From Microbulbifer sp. VAAF005 (GTDB taxonomy: Bacteria > Pseudomonadota > Gammaproteobacteria > Pseudomonadales > Cellvibrionaceae): a DNA stretch of 64,000 bases. Position numbers and translations under genes: made by a program. Position 1 is the stretch's first letter. Each line of letters starts with the position of its first letter. A model generated the notes under the pieces. The model did not search any database. It worked only from the letters and a program-made list of their open reading frames with translations, and was not told the origin of the DNA. Where the stretch lies: the NCBI RefSeq assembly GCF_030012985.1, contig NZ_CP120233.1, forward strand, positions 4,831,001 to 4,895,000, read 5' to 3'. Shown here one piece after another: positions 54,725 to 63,789 of this stretch.

Positions 54725-57082
54725 TTAGAAATCAATAGTTGCAGAGAGTGAGGCTGTCCGTGGAGCACCAATCCAAGCACCGCCAGAGACGACAGTTCCT
54801 AAGTAATCCTCATCCAGTAAATTATTTATCACTAAATTCAGGTTGGCTCCCCGTAGTACCGGGCTAAATTCTTCCAGATTCATGCCCAGGTAGGCATCGA
54901 CAACTATATAGGAGTCGGCTGTCCAGCTATTGTCTAAGTCGACAAAGCGATCTCCAGTAAACTTACTGGAGATGCCGCCGTAAAATATTTCAGAATTCCA
55001 ATCCAGGCCAATCACATAGAGTTGATCAGCTATTCCGACCACATCATTCCCTGGCGTTATTCCTTGAGTTTCATCTACCGCTGAATTTCCTGAGCCAATG
55101 TAGGTAGTGTCCAGCAGGGTATAGGATGTATAGAGATTTAGAGTTTCTGATAGATCGTAGTCCAGGAAAAGTTCCAGACCATCAGATTCGATTCCACCGG
55201 CATTAAAATAAGTCCCATTGGTACCAATCAAATAGTTATTACCCGCGGAAGTATTGTTATCCAAGAAAATGATCCGGTTTTCAAAATCATTTTGAAAGTA
55301 GGTGGCAGTTGCCGAGAAATTATCGGCGGTATAGCGAAGCCCGAGCTCTGTGGTCTCTGAGGTTTCGGGTTCGATATTGTCGAGATCTGAATCGGGCCGC
55401 TCTAATACGCTGTCTCCAATCGCCTTAAAGTTTTCAGCGTAGCCTGCGAACAGCTCTGCACCTTCCAGGGGTGTTTCCCAAATCAAACCGGCGGAGAGCA
55501 GGATGTCTGAGTCAGAATCAACACTTGCATCGGAAGACTCCTGAAACAGATCTTCCCTTTCAACATCGACAAAGAACTGCTTGGCGCCCAGTGTCAAAGT
55601 GAGAGTGTCGATGGTCAGGGAGTTCTGTAAATACCACTTTGTGCTGGTTGAGGGGTAACTGCGGTCGTATTGCACCCAATAGGGTGTTGAATTGAAACTG
55701 GCACCTTGAGTCGCATCAGTGATTTTGTGCCAATCGCGGTGTTCGTCACGGGTGGAGTCTTCATACCAGAGGCCGCCTCGTAGCTCATTGTCTAACCCGG
55801 CGATGGTGGTAGCGTATGTAAAGTCTAGAGTCAGTCCGGTACGCTCTTTCTCATAATGAGTGTGCCGATAAGACATCGTGGGTATGGCGCCCTCTGCATA
55901 GCAATCTGGATTGTAGGCCGGTCCTGAATCGCCATAGATATTGGTGACTGACGCTATACATGTTTCATCGTAAGTAAGGGCGTTGCCATTGGCATCAACA
56001 AAATAAATGATGCCCGACTGGCTACCGCCATAGGCAGTTGAGCCGCCGAGGAACTCGGACTCGCCCTGTTCACTGTCATCTGTAATATCAACCAGGTAAG
56101 GGGGCACCCAGTCCCCACGGCCTTCGTTGCTGTGGTAGTAGAGTCCGGCCTGTAGATTGAATGAGTCTGTCAGGTCAAAATCGAACTGGGTGTAGGCCAG
56201 CAGGTTCTCGCGCAAGGTAGACCAGCCACGGCGATAGAGTTGATCGATATAGGGAATACCGGACCAGTTGCCGGTAAGGAAATCGTTTTCAGGGTACTCT
56301 TCAAATTGGGCGTCCGAATAGACTCGTTGATAATTATCTTCGTGGATATCGTCGTAAGATAGGTAGGCCTTGATGGTACCAGCTTCCAAGCTGGTCACTA
56401 GTTTTGCCGCGATGTGCTCTCGTTCATTCTCAGCAGTTTCAGTAATCCAGTCGGTCGCTTCCTGGTTAGAGTATGAGATCCAGGCTTTGCTGTTCCCGGC
56501 AAAAATACCAGTGTCATAGCGAAAATATACTCTCTGTGCATCAAATTCGCCTGTGGACAGTTCTATTCGACTGCGCTGTGTGTCCAAAGGATCATCAGTG
56601 CGATAATCAATAGTGCCTCCCAGGGCTTCGTGGGAACGTGAAGCGATATCTGAAGTACCCTGTGATACTTCTACTGAACCGATATTACCCGGATCAACAA
56701 AGCGGTTTGCTTTTGAGCCTCCACCGTAATTCGAACCGCCATTGGGAATACCATCGATGGTGGTGCCAATTTGCTGTTCATCTAAGCTGTTAGTAAATCC
56801 GCGAATACTGATATTGGTTGACCAGTCGTCAAAGCCGTAAGTATCTCCTTCATTGACTGAGACACCGGGGAGGTTATCGATCAATGCATTAACGCTGGTG
56901 ATAGAGGACTGTTGCTTGCGCATTGCCTCAGATACTTCGCTGCTGTTAAAAGTGCTACCGGAGCCCAGAACCATTACTTCTTCAATTTGTGCGTTGCTGA
57001 GGTCTTCAGCGGTCACGGGACTGGCACTCATTATTGTGGCCACTGAAATGGCGGCTGCCAGGTAGGTCTTTTTAGTATTCAT
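54725..57082 (-). CDS. TonB-dependent outer-membrane receptor
   Basis: 785 residues. Signal peptide ending SPVTA; TonB box IEEVMVLG; plug domain with IDNLPGVSVNEGDTYGFDDWSTNISIRGF and IGSVEVSQGTSDIASRSHEALGG; barrel ends in SATIDF with a C-terminal Phe as required for outer-membrane insertion. It differs clearly from the receptor at 45704. The phosphatase-superfamily gene downstream suggests a phosphorylated ligand; this is inference. No regulator gene is adjacent. Confidence 0.92.
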   Translation of the reverse strand: MNTKKTYLAAAISVATIMSASPVTAEDLSNAQIEEVMVLGSGSTFNSSEVSEAMRKQQSSITSVNALIDNLPGVSVNEGDTYGFDDWSTNISIRGFTNSLDEQQIGTTIDGIPNGGSNYGGGSKANRFVDPGNIGSVEVSQGTSDIASRSHEALGGTIDYRTDDPLDTQRSRIELSTGEFDAQRVYFRYDTGIFAGNSKAWISYSNQEATDWITETAENEREHIAAKLVTSLEAGTIKAYLSYDDIHEDNYQRVYSDAQFEEYPENDFLTGNWSGIPYIDQLYRRGWSTLRENLLAYTQFDFDLTDSFNLQAGLYYHSNEGRGDWVPPYLVDITDDSEQGESEFLGGSTAYGGSQSGIIYFVDANGNALTYDETCIASVTNIYGDSGPAYNPDCYAEGAIPTMSYRHTHYEKERTGLTLDFTYATTIAGLDNELRGGLWYEDSTRDEHRDWHKITDATQGASFNSTPYWVQYDRSYPSTSTKWYLQNSLTIDTLTLTLGAKQFFVDVEREDLFQESSDASVDSDSDILLSAGLIWETPLEGAELFAGYAENFKAIGDSVLERPDSDLDNIEPETSETTELGLRYTADNFSATATYFQNDFENRIIFLDNNTSAGNNYLIGTNGTYFNAGGIESDGLELFLDYDLSETLNLYTSYTLLDTTYIGSGNSAVDETQGITPGNDVVGIADQLYVIGLDWNSEIFYGGISSKFTGDRFVDLDNSWTADSYIVVDAYLGMNLEEFSPVLRGANLNLVINNLLDEDYLGTVVSGGAWIGAPRTASLSATIDF

Positions 57083-57379
57083 CGGGATACCCCAGTTTGT
57101 AGTGATTCAGCAAGTTTTAACCAGCCTGGTTAGCGGCTTGGGTTATTTGCGCGCGTACATTGACGCGTCTTGATGAATAATTCTTTACAGGGGTTAAACT
57201 CTTTTTACCCGTTGATGAATTAGCGGTATTTTGGAGGTGCCCGATACAAGAGTCACTTGTGACTGGTGGAATAATGTACTTAGAACTGGTGGTGATCTGG
57301 GGAGTAATATTGAATGGAGCTATGGAAATTAGAGCATTTGCGCTTTGGGCCGGGTTACTCCGGCCCTACATAAGCAAAA

Positions 57380-57718
57380 TTAAATGGCAGCTTTTAATGA
57401 AATGCCGGTGCACGCTTCAATTGTTCCCCAGAGAACTCCCAGAACAGCATTCCAGACTTTCTCAATGGTGACTAACAGGAGTCCACGTAAAGTGTTGGCG
57501 AAGTTCTTGGCCATATCCTCCAGGGAGTCGAGAAAGTAATCTTGCAGATCGCCAGATATTTCATTAGATGCAATAGCTTTAACAATCATTTTTGTTTGCT
57601 GAGCCATTGCGGATAACTGGCGCTCGGAAAACCCCCTGAGTTCAGAAATATCACTGTTGATTACCGCAGAAGCTGCCCCTTTGATATCGGCAACGAGTTG
57701 GTTAACGTCAATAGACAT
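57380..57718 (-). CDS. Small helical protein of unknown function
   Basis: 112 residues, predicted mostly alpha-helical, with a hydrophobic C-terminal half (ANTLRGLLLVTIEKVWNAVLGVLWGTIEAC) that may insert in or lie on a membrane. GAGGAAATT before the ATG is a good ribosome site, and the corrected upstream lipoprotein frame stops 10 bases before this start, so the two are coupled. I do not recognise it. Confidence 0.6.
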   Translation of the reverse strand: MSIDVNQLVADIKGAASAVINSDISELRGFSERQLSAMAQQTKMIVKAIASNEISGDLQDYFLDSLEDMAKNFANTLRGLLLVTIEKVWNAVLGVLWGTIEACTGISLKAAI

Positions 57719-57728
57719 AGTAATTTCC

Positions 57729-58225
57729 TCAGCGATTCAGAAAAGACTCATAAGTGAGTGCTTGGTCCATGGAAATAACAATTTCATTTTTGAATAGAGA
57801 AACAGCGGTTGCGTTTAGGCCCTTATCTTCATCTACCGTGCGCATCATGTTCAAACTTTCTGAAATTTTCTCCAGTGAAGCAACACTGGGGGTTCCCGCT
57901 CAAAGCTAATATTCCTGCCGGAGGTTTCCAAGTAGTTGTTAATCTTTTTGAGTAGTTTACTTTCAGGTGCGGGGCGGGTTTTCGATTGCATTGCCAGCGC
58001 ATCCACTTTGCCGATCAATGCATGGTATCTCTCATCTCTTTTTGAGTAAGAATCTTTGTTAGTTCCACTGGAAACTGAAGAGAAAAATTCCATTATCTCT
58101 ACATTGACAGTGGTTAAATCGGAGTATAGCGCAGCATCATAGCGCGGCGCCATTTGTGAGCATCCGCTAACTAGAATGGTAAGATAGGCTAAAACTGCAA
58201 AGATTGTTCTCGGCTGCCTTATCAT
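57729..58225 (-). pseudogene. Lipoprotein with a frameshift at a G5 run
   Basis: ATG 58225 is chosen since GAGGGAG lies 6 bases upstream. The product has a signal with lipobox LVSGC and a helical body (YSDLTTVNVEIMEFFSSV, LLKKINNYLETSGRN). As read, it stops at 57851. Adding one base to the run at 57888-57892 continues as PPSVASLEKISESLNMMRTV and on to a TGA at 57729, giving 165 residues and placing the stop next to the downstream gene. The joined tail (NATAVSLFKNEIVISMDQAL) reads as normal protein. The function is unknown. Confidence 0.65.
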
Positions 58226-58338
58226 GATCGCTCCCTCTTTAATTTTCATTTTAATAGTTCAATTCGGTTCTTTTCAGCCACCTAAAGAATGGCTGAGAGA
58301 TATACAGTTCTTTCCAATTTTCTCGCCTGGGTACCCAT

Positions 58339-59433
58339 TTATACCGGTTCCAATATCTCATGCGAGGTCGGCGAAATACTGGGATCATTTTTCTTTTCAA
58401 AGTAAGTCAGCAGTAAGCGAACAGCCTCCTGATTATCGAAATATCGGGAGTGAACTCGAGCTGCCAGTTTGTCCGGAAAAGTACCGTAAGACCCAATAAT
58501 TCTCTCATAACAGTGGTGGCGTGCTGGGACCGCAGAACCACTGGCAAACCAGTCTGAGTGAGACTTGATATCAATCCACTCGATTAGATCTTTTCTTTGT
58601 GACAGTTGCTCTACTTCATTCTGCAGCCAAGGAGCTTGCTTACCCAGAACTTCGATTAGGGACCCCATTGTTAGGATACGGATTGGTTTACCGATGGGCG
58701 GAAGATCGGCAAAAAGGTCTACAGTAACAACACTGCCAAAACTATGTCCGACAATAGTTACGGAATCGTAGTCGTATAGTTTAATACTGTTTTCGAGCTG
58801 TTCTCTGACCCGTCGGATAATCTCAAAGCGGACTGCAGGCTTGCCCTTGGCCGCCGGCTCATTGGTGAGATAGCGCTTACAAAAGTCAGAAATATCTACT
58901 AGTAAGGCAACCGGCATAACAGCAACAACGGCAGTAGCAATCAGCCAGATCCGCCAGCCCCCTATATACTCAACACCTTGCTTGAGCTGTTGTACTGCGG
59001 GATAAAACGGGCTGTCACTGGTGGGCTCAACAGCTTCGACAAACAAAATGATGGTACCAATGTACCAAACAATAAAGGCTAATGCTGAAAGCGTTAAACC
59101 AAATGTCAGGTACTTTCGTTTAAGCACCCCTTTCCAAATATGGAGGTTGGCCAGCCAGAACCAGATTAGGGAGAAGCCTCGGGCTAAGCGGACTTTCAGG
59201 CTCTGCTGGGTAATACTAGGAACCAAGTCGTTCCAGTAAGCTTCAACCAGATCAAGCTCCTGTTCATCGTTGACCCTCAGGCGGTTGATGCCGGCGGGGA
59301 CGGTAGGATCAGAAATCTGAGTGAGAGGCATACGCTCACTGGCTGCGATCATTCCCTCGGTGAACTCTGACAGTTGGGCGGTGCTGGTGACTCGTGTCAG
59401 TCCGGGCACCAGCATAATTAAGCTTCTTCTCAT
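58339..59433 (-). CDS. Membrane-associated alpha/beta hydrolase
   Basis: 364 residues from ATG 59433 (GGAATAACA upstream; TTG 59478 is an alternative). Two membrane spans are near residues 110-135 and 160-180. The nucleophile elbow is VTIVGHSFGSVV. The N-terminal RRSLIMLVPGL is a typical first strand, and RILTMGS precedes a probable acid residue. It is a lipase/esterase-like protein with its catalytic domain on one face of the inner membrane. The lipoprotein and small helical genes follow on the same strand, which may indicate a small envelope-associated unit. Confidence 0.75.
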   Translation of the reverse strand: MRRSLIMLVPGLTRVTSTAQLSEFTEGMIAASERMPLTQISDPTVPAGINRLRVNDEQELDLVEAYWNDLVPSITQQSLKVRLARGFSLIWFWLANLHIWKGVLKRKYLTFGLTLSALAFIVWYIGTIILFVEAVEPTSDSPFYPAVQQLKQGVEYIGGWRIWLIATAVVAVMPVALLVDISDFCKRYLTNEPAAKGKPAVRFEIIRRVREQLENSIKLYDYDSVTIVGHSFGSVVTVDLFADLPPIGKPIRILTMGSLIEVLGKQAPWLQNEVEQLSQRKDLIEWIDIKSHSDWFASGSAVPARHHCYERIIGSYGTFPDKLAARVHSRYFDNQEAVRLLLTYFEKKNDPSISPTSHEILEPV

Positions 59434-59867
59434 TGTTATTCCAATTGGCTCTATTCTGGAGATATAACCTTCTGCCAAGGTTTGCTCCTGCCTTTGTTTT
59501 TTCTGTGTGAAAATCGTTTCAGTAAGTGAGTATTTCCATATATAAGTACGCTAGCCAGTAGCTAGCTGCGGTGTATCTCAGTGTTGAAATTTTGTGCGAT
59601 GGCCAGCTCTATACTAACCGAAGGACATTGGATATAGGTGCATGTCAACTGAATGTTACTCGATTTATATGTGATACAAAACGAGATGTAAATATAGAAA
59701 AGAAAAAGATTTATTGATTGGGAGGGGAAAAGCCGCTTCGTGGTTCTTTTCTTAAATTACTTGTCGGAAGTTATTTCATCGCGGTTAAGGGGGAGACTAG
59801 CGAAGGTGAAGATCTGTTGCTGCTTACACCGCACTCTATGGGGGAATCAGAAGCGACAGGTTAAAAT
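59434..59867. other. Intergenic region
   Basis: About 430 bases with no reading frame, repeat or RNA that I can support. Confidence 0.35.
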
Positions 59868-60266
59868 TTACTCTACGGTTTCTTTTTGTAGTTCAACTAA
59901 AATAAATTCGTTGCCGTAGAGATCTTCAAAGTGGGCAAACTCTGCACCCCCTTCAGAAGTGGGTGGCTTGCTGAAGTGAACGCCATTTTTTGCAAGTTTT
60001 TTATATTCTCTGTCAAAATTATCTGTATAAATAACGGCACAAGGCTGCCCTGTAGTTTGTGCTCCCACTTTCTTTTGCTGGCTTTCAGAAGTTGCCTGAA
60101 GTAACCATATACCCATATCTTTTTGTGCCGGAAGTCGAATATGAACAAATCGATGCGGTGCTGCTTGAGAGTCAATAAATACTTCAAACCCCAATTTGTC
60201 ACGATAAAAGGCAATAGCTTCTTCATAGTTGTTGACTAGGATTACCAGTCTGCCAATTGAGTTCAT
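59868..60266 (-). CDS. VOC-superfamily (glyoxalase/bleomycin-resistance-like) protein
   Basis: I take ATG 60266 since GGAG lies 7 bases upstream; the frame extends to 60347 without conservation. The 132-residue product has the two beta-alpha-beta-beta-beta modules: SIGRLVILVNNYEEAIAFYRDKLGFEVF and AVIYTDNFDREYKKLAKNGVHF, with the final EDLYGNEFILVEL. The metal Glu and His positions appear present (VHIRLP, LVELQ). Function may be small-molecule binding or dioxygenase-like; not determined. Confidence 0.88.
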   Translation of the reverse strand: MNSIGRLVILVNNYEEAIAFYRDKLGFEVFIDSQAAPHRFVHIRLPAQKDMGIWLLQATSESQQKKVGAQTTGQPCAVIYTDNFDREYKKLAKNGVHFSKPPTSEGGAEFAHFEDLYGNEFILVELQKETVE

Positions 60267-60618
60267 TAGGGGCTCCGTGATTGGCCTTATTGCTACTTCG
60301 ATAAGAGGGATTATTTCTTTTTGGTTAATAGGTGTACAGTTTTTCAAATAGTTTTTATTTGAGTAGCCTATACCAAAATGAATGCTTTTAGCGTGAAGCT
60401 GATTAGCTGTAAAAGTTTACTGAAGTTACAAGATATTTGAACTGTACATGTTGAAAGCGGTGTCAGTTTCTGGGCCTTTACGCCAAGGTTGCCAAGTATT
60501 GGAATGAAAGACAGTCTCACCATTGTTGGCCATCTATGATGGAAACCGGACTTTCTATTGTTTATAGCCGATTACAGTGACTGTAAACGATCAGTATATT
60601 AATTAATGATTTTGAGGG
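60267..60618. other. Intergenic region
   Basis: About 350 bases between divergent genes with no supported feature. Confidence 0.35.
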
Positions 60619-61707
60619 ATGGTTGGCAAAGTGAAAAGGATTTCATGTTTTTCTAAAGCTATAAACTCCGTTATGGTTTTTGTTGTTGTAGTGCTGTGCC
60701 TACTCGAGCCCAGGTCTTCGATTGCTTGTACCCGAATACTCTATGAAACTGGTGATAAGACCTATATTACTGCCCGTAGCATGGACTGGAGTGATACCGA
60801 TGCAGCTATGGCATTTTGGGTTTTCCCTCAGGGGATGGAGCGCAATGGTGGCTTAGGCCCAAAATCTATTACTTGGACATCGAAGTTTGGCTCAATTGTT
60901 ATCAGCATTTACGATGCAGCTACAACTGATGGGCTCAATGAAAAGGGCCTCGTAGGCAACCTTTTATACTTGGCTGAGGCAGATTATGGGAGTGCTGCCG
61001 ATAGGGGTAAGCCGACTATCTCTGTTGGGGCCTGGTTGCAATACATCCTGGATAACTACGCAACGGTTAATGCTGCGGTAAAGGGGTTAAAGAGTGATCC
61101 ATTCACCGTGGTTGGCGCAGATCTTCCCAATGGGAGACCCGCAAGTGCGCATATTGCAATTTCAGATCCCAGCGGTGATTCCGCTATTTTTGAATATCTT
61201 GACGGTGTGCTAAAGATCCATCACGGTAAGCAGTTTACGGTAATGACTAATTCACCACCTTATGATCAGCAGCTGGCAATCAACTCCTATTGGAATTCAA
61301 TTGGAGGCCAAAACTTTCTACCGGGTACAATTAGTGCGGCGGACAGGTTTGTACGGGCGAGTTATGCTTTAAAAACATCACCAGAATATAAAAAGTATCG
61401 CGATGCATTAGCATCCGCATTCTCCCAAATTCGTGCTGTCAGCGTGCCGCTGGGAATGGATGATCCCGATAAACCCAATATAGCCTCAACATTGTGGCGG
61501 TCGGTTATTGATCAAAAAAGTAGCCGCTACTATTTCGACTCTGTTATTAGTCCATCAGTAATTTGGCTGGATATGGATAGTGTTGCTATTGAGCCGGGAT
61601 CTAAAGTAATGACAATGAAATTAGATACTCCAATGGATACTGGTGGGGAAGTGGCATCTAAGTTGAGTCCTTCAGAACCCTTTAAGTTCCTCGCTCCAGG
61701 TAGCTGA
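60619..61707 (+). CDS. Linear amide C-N hydrolase (penicillin V acylase / choloylglycine hydrolase family)
   Basis: Ntn-hydrolase with the catalytic residue C37 just after the signal peptide (LEPRSSIA-CTRILYE), so signal cleavage exposes the N-terminal nucleophile. Other family marks are ITARSMDWSDTD, LNEKGLVGNLLYLAEADYG and NSPPYDQQLAINSYWNSIGG. The 362 residues fit the family. ATG 60619 lies right behind GAGGG; GTG 60631 is another candidate. Gram-negative members cleave penicillin V and acyl-homoserine lactones, so quorum quenching is possible but unproven. GNAT and PuuE-like genes follow on the same strand. Confidence 0.9.
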   Translation: MVGKVKRISCFSKAINSVMVFVVVVLCLLEPRSSIACTRILYETGDKTYITARSMDWSDTDAAMAFWVFPQGMERNGGLGPKSITWTSKFGSIVISIYDAATTDGLNEKGLVGNLLYLAEADYGSAADRGKPTISVGAWLQYILDNYATVNAAVKGLKSDPFTVVGADLPNGRPASAHIAISDPSGDSAIFEYLDGVLKIHHGKQFTVMTNSPPYDQQLAINSYWNSIGGQNFLPGTISAADRFVRASYALKTSPEYKKYRDALASAFSQIRAVSVPLGMDDPDKPNIASTLWRSVIDQKSSRYYFDSVISPSVIWLDMDSVAIEPGSKVMTMKLDTPMDTGGEVASKLSPSEPFKFLAPGS

Positions 61708-61738
61708 ATAAATACGATAACGAGAAGAGTCTAAGTCA

Positions 61739-62611
61739 ATGCATGAATCATTTACTGTTCGGGAGATGACACGTAAAGAAGTGGAATTACTGGTTGACTG
61801 GGCTGCACTTGAAGGCTGGAATCCGGGGTTGCACGATGCAGAAATTTTCTGGAAAACAGATCCAGAAGCTTACATTGCGGCGGAAGTTCGGGGTGACTTG
61901 ATCGGAGGAGGGGCAATTACTGCGTACGGTGATGATTTCGGTTTTATGGGATTCTTTATCGTTAGGCCTGAATTCAGAGGTCATGGGTTTGGTAACAGGC
62001 TTTGGTATATCCGACGGGACCGCTTAAAAACCCGGTTGAGGCCTGATGCAAGCATCGGTATGGATGGGGTATTTGCGATGCAGGATTACTATGGCCGCGG
62101 CGGTTTTAACTTCTCCCATCGGAATCTCCGTTATCGAGTCGAACTTTCTGCTTTTGAGGGTGTGAGTGCTCAATGCCCTGATGAAATTATCCCGCTTAGT
62201 GAAGTTTCTTTGGATCAAATAATTGCTTACGACAGGACCTGCTTTCCCGCAAGTAGACGGGTATTTCTGAAAGCATGGATTTCCCAGCCAGAGGCTCTGA
62301 GTTTGGGCTATGTCCAATTTGGAAGTCTTTGTGGCTATGGTGTAATCAGGCGTTGCCGCAATGGATGTAAAGTCGGTCCTCTGTTTGCAAATAGCTATAA
62401 AGTGGCAGATATGTTGTTGAAGCGACTGGTCTCATTTGCAGATGATGGACCTATCTTTCTGGATGTGCCGGAAAATAATCCTGCGGCTATGTCGCTGGCC
62501 AAGCACTATGGAATGGAGGAAGTTTTTGGCTGCGCAAGGATGTACCTGGGGCCAATGCCGGATATTGCGCGGGATCGAATTTTTGGTGTAACGACATTTG
62601 AGCTGGGTTGA
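61739..62611 (+). CDS. GNAT-family N-acetyltransferase, two-domain
   Basis: 290 residues. The N-terminal GNAT domain has the acetyl-CoA loop [15 protein letters not shown] (about residues 79-93). The C-terminal half (ICYD-like [16 protein letters not shown], then [19 protein letters not shown] and [23 protein letters not shown]) matches the extra acetyltransf_18/YitH-type domain found in this subgroup. Its substrate is unknown. The stop overlaps the next gene's ATG (TGATG), so they are co-translated. Confidence 0.88.
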   Translation: MHESFTVREMTRKEVELLVDWAALEGWNPGLHDAEIFWKTDPEAYIAAEVRGDLIGGGAITAYGDDFGFMGFFIVRPEFRGHGFGNRLWYIRRDRLKTRLRPDASIGMDGVFAMQDYYGRGGFNFSHRNLRYRVELSAFEGVSAQCPDEIIPLSEVSLDQIIAYDRTCFPASRRVFLKAWISQPEALSLGYVQFGSLCGYGVIRRCRNGCKVGPLFANSYKVADMLLKRLVSFADDGPIFLDVPENNPAAMSLAKHYGMEEVFGCARMYLGPMPDIARDRIFGVTTFELG

Positions 62612-63510
62612 TGCACACGAGAAATTTGGAGGGTTACGCTGGGCGCCCGCCTCATCCCCGCTGGCCTGATCAGGCCCGCATTGCAATTCAGTTTGTCTTG
62701 AATTTAGAGGAGGGATCAGAATCCACCAAGCTAAACGGCGATACCCAATCTGAATCTTACCTGCATGAACTTCCTGGCAGGCCTGCACGGGTTGGAGGGC
62801 GGGATTTCAGTGTAGAGAGTATGTATGAGTATGGTTCTCGCGCTGGCGTCTGGCGGCTTCTCGATATCTTTAATACTTGCAACGTACCTTTAACAGTTTT
62901 TGCTACCGGTCAGGCGTTAGAGCTTAATCCGGTTTTAGCGCTGGCCCTGGTTGAAGCGGGACATGAGATTGCTGGCCATGGATACCGGTGGATTGATTAT
63001 AAAGATACTCCTAAGGGTCGAGAAAAACACGATATTCAGCTCACTGTTAAGATAATCGAGCAGTTAACCGCTAGGCCTCCGTTTGGATGGTATACAGGCC
63101 GGGTAAGCTCCCATACTAGATCATTGGTACGGGAAATTGATGGATTACTGTATACGTCAGATTCCTACAGTGATGATTTACCATTCTGGGAACAGAAATC
63201 AGATTCATTGGTGGTGATTCCCTACACCTTGGTGAATAACGATATTCAGTACCTGCTGCCCAGTGGGTGCACGACTGCCGATGATTTCTTTTTATTGCTA
63301 AAAGGCGCTTTCGATCAGCTTTGGCGGGAAGGGAGCGTGAGTCCTAAGTTGATGAGTGTTGGACTACATGGGCGAGTCAGCGGCCACCCTGCCAGGGCTG
63401 CTGGAGTTTATCGTTTCTTGAAATATATCCAGGGATTCGAACCCATTTGGCTTTGTCGCCGCAACGAGGTAGCGCAACATTGGATCTCCAATTTCTCTAC
63501 CGCTAGATAA
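62611..63510 (+). CDS. PuuE-like polysaccharide-deacetylase-family hydrolase (allantoinase type)
   Basis: 299 residues from ATG 62611. It has [50 protein letters not shown] [27 protein letters not shown] and [19 protein letters not shown], all typical of the cyclic-amidase branch (PuuE) of the NodB fold. PuuE opens allantoin to allantoate in Pseudomonas; here no other purine-degradation gene is near, so the substrate could be a different cyclic or linear amide. Its coupling to a GNAT gene and the upstream amide hydrolase suggests an amide- or amino-group metabolism unit. Confidence 0.85.
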   Translation: MHTRNLEGYAGRPPHPRWPDQARIAIQFVLNLEEGSESTKLNGDTQSESYLHELPGRPARVGGRDFSVESMYEYGSRAGVWRLLDIFNTCNVPLTVFATGQALELNPVLALALVEAGHEIAGHGYRWIDYKDTPKGREKHDIQLTVKIIEQLTARPPFGWYTGRVSSHTRSLVREIDGLLYTSDSYSDDLPFWEQKSDSLVVIPYTLVNNDIQYLLPSGCTTADDFFLLLKGAFDQLWREGSVSPKLMSVGLHGRVSGHPARAAGVYRFLKYIQGFEPIWLCRRNEVAQHWISNFSTAR

Positions 63511-63754
63511 CTTGGGCGGTAGCTTTCCAGATTGCTTGTGTGCGGAAAATTTAGGCCTTCTGTATCCCCGTAAGTTTTCCTCTGTTATAGCAGCCGTTTC
63601 TGCTCTGAGGCTTTTGGAACTTCCCCGGCCACCTGCGGAGTTAAGAAATATTAAAATAGCCCAGTGGCTCTCTAACAATAGCTAGAAAGCAGTTTTTAGT
63701 GTGATTGATACGTTGGGTGTAGTAATTGGAGGGCGGAGTGGAAAGGCAAGGCTT

Positions 63755-63780
63755 CGGGCCTCGGGGTAATCCGAGGCCCG
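63755..63780. terminator. 10-bp GC-rich inverted repeat downstream of pepD
   Basis: CGGGCCTCGG pairs perfectly with CCGAGGCCCG around a GGTAAT loop. It lies 10 bases beyond the pepD stop on the minus strand and probably ends that transcript. No strong T-run follows. Confidence 0.55.
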
Positions 63781-63789
63781 ATCGGGCGG

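Noticed and set aside
63430..63450. GGATTCGAACCC, which looks like the complement of a tRNA T-arm
   Set aside because: It lies inside the PuuE-like coding sequence (YIQGFEPIW) and no acceptor, D or anticodon arm can be folded around it.
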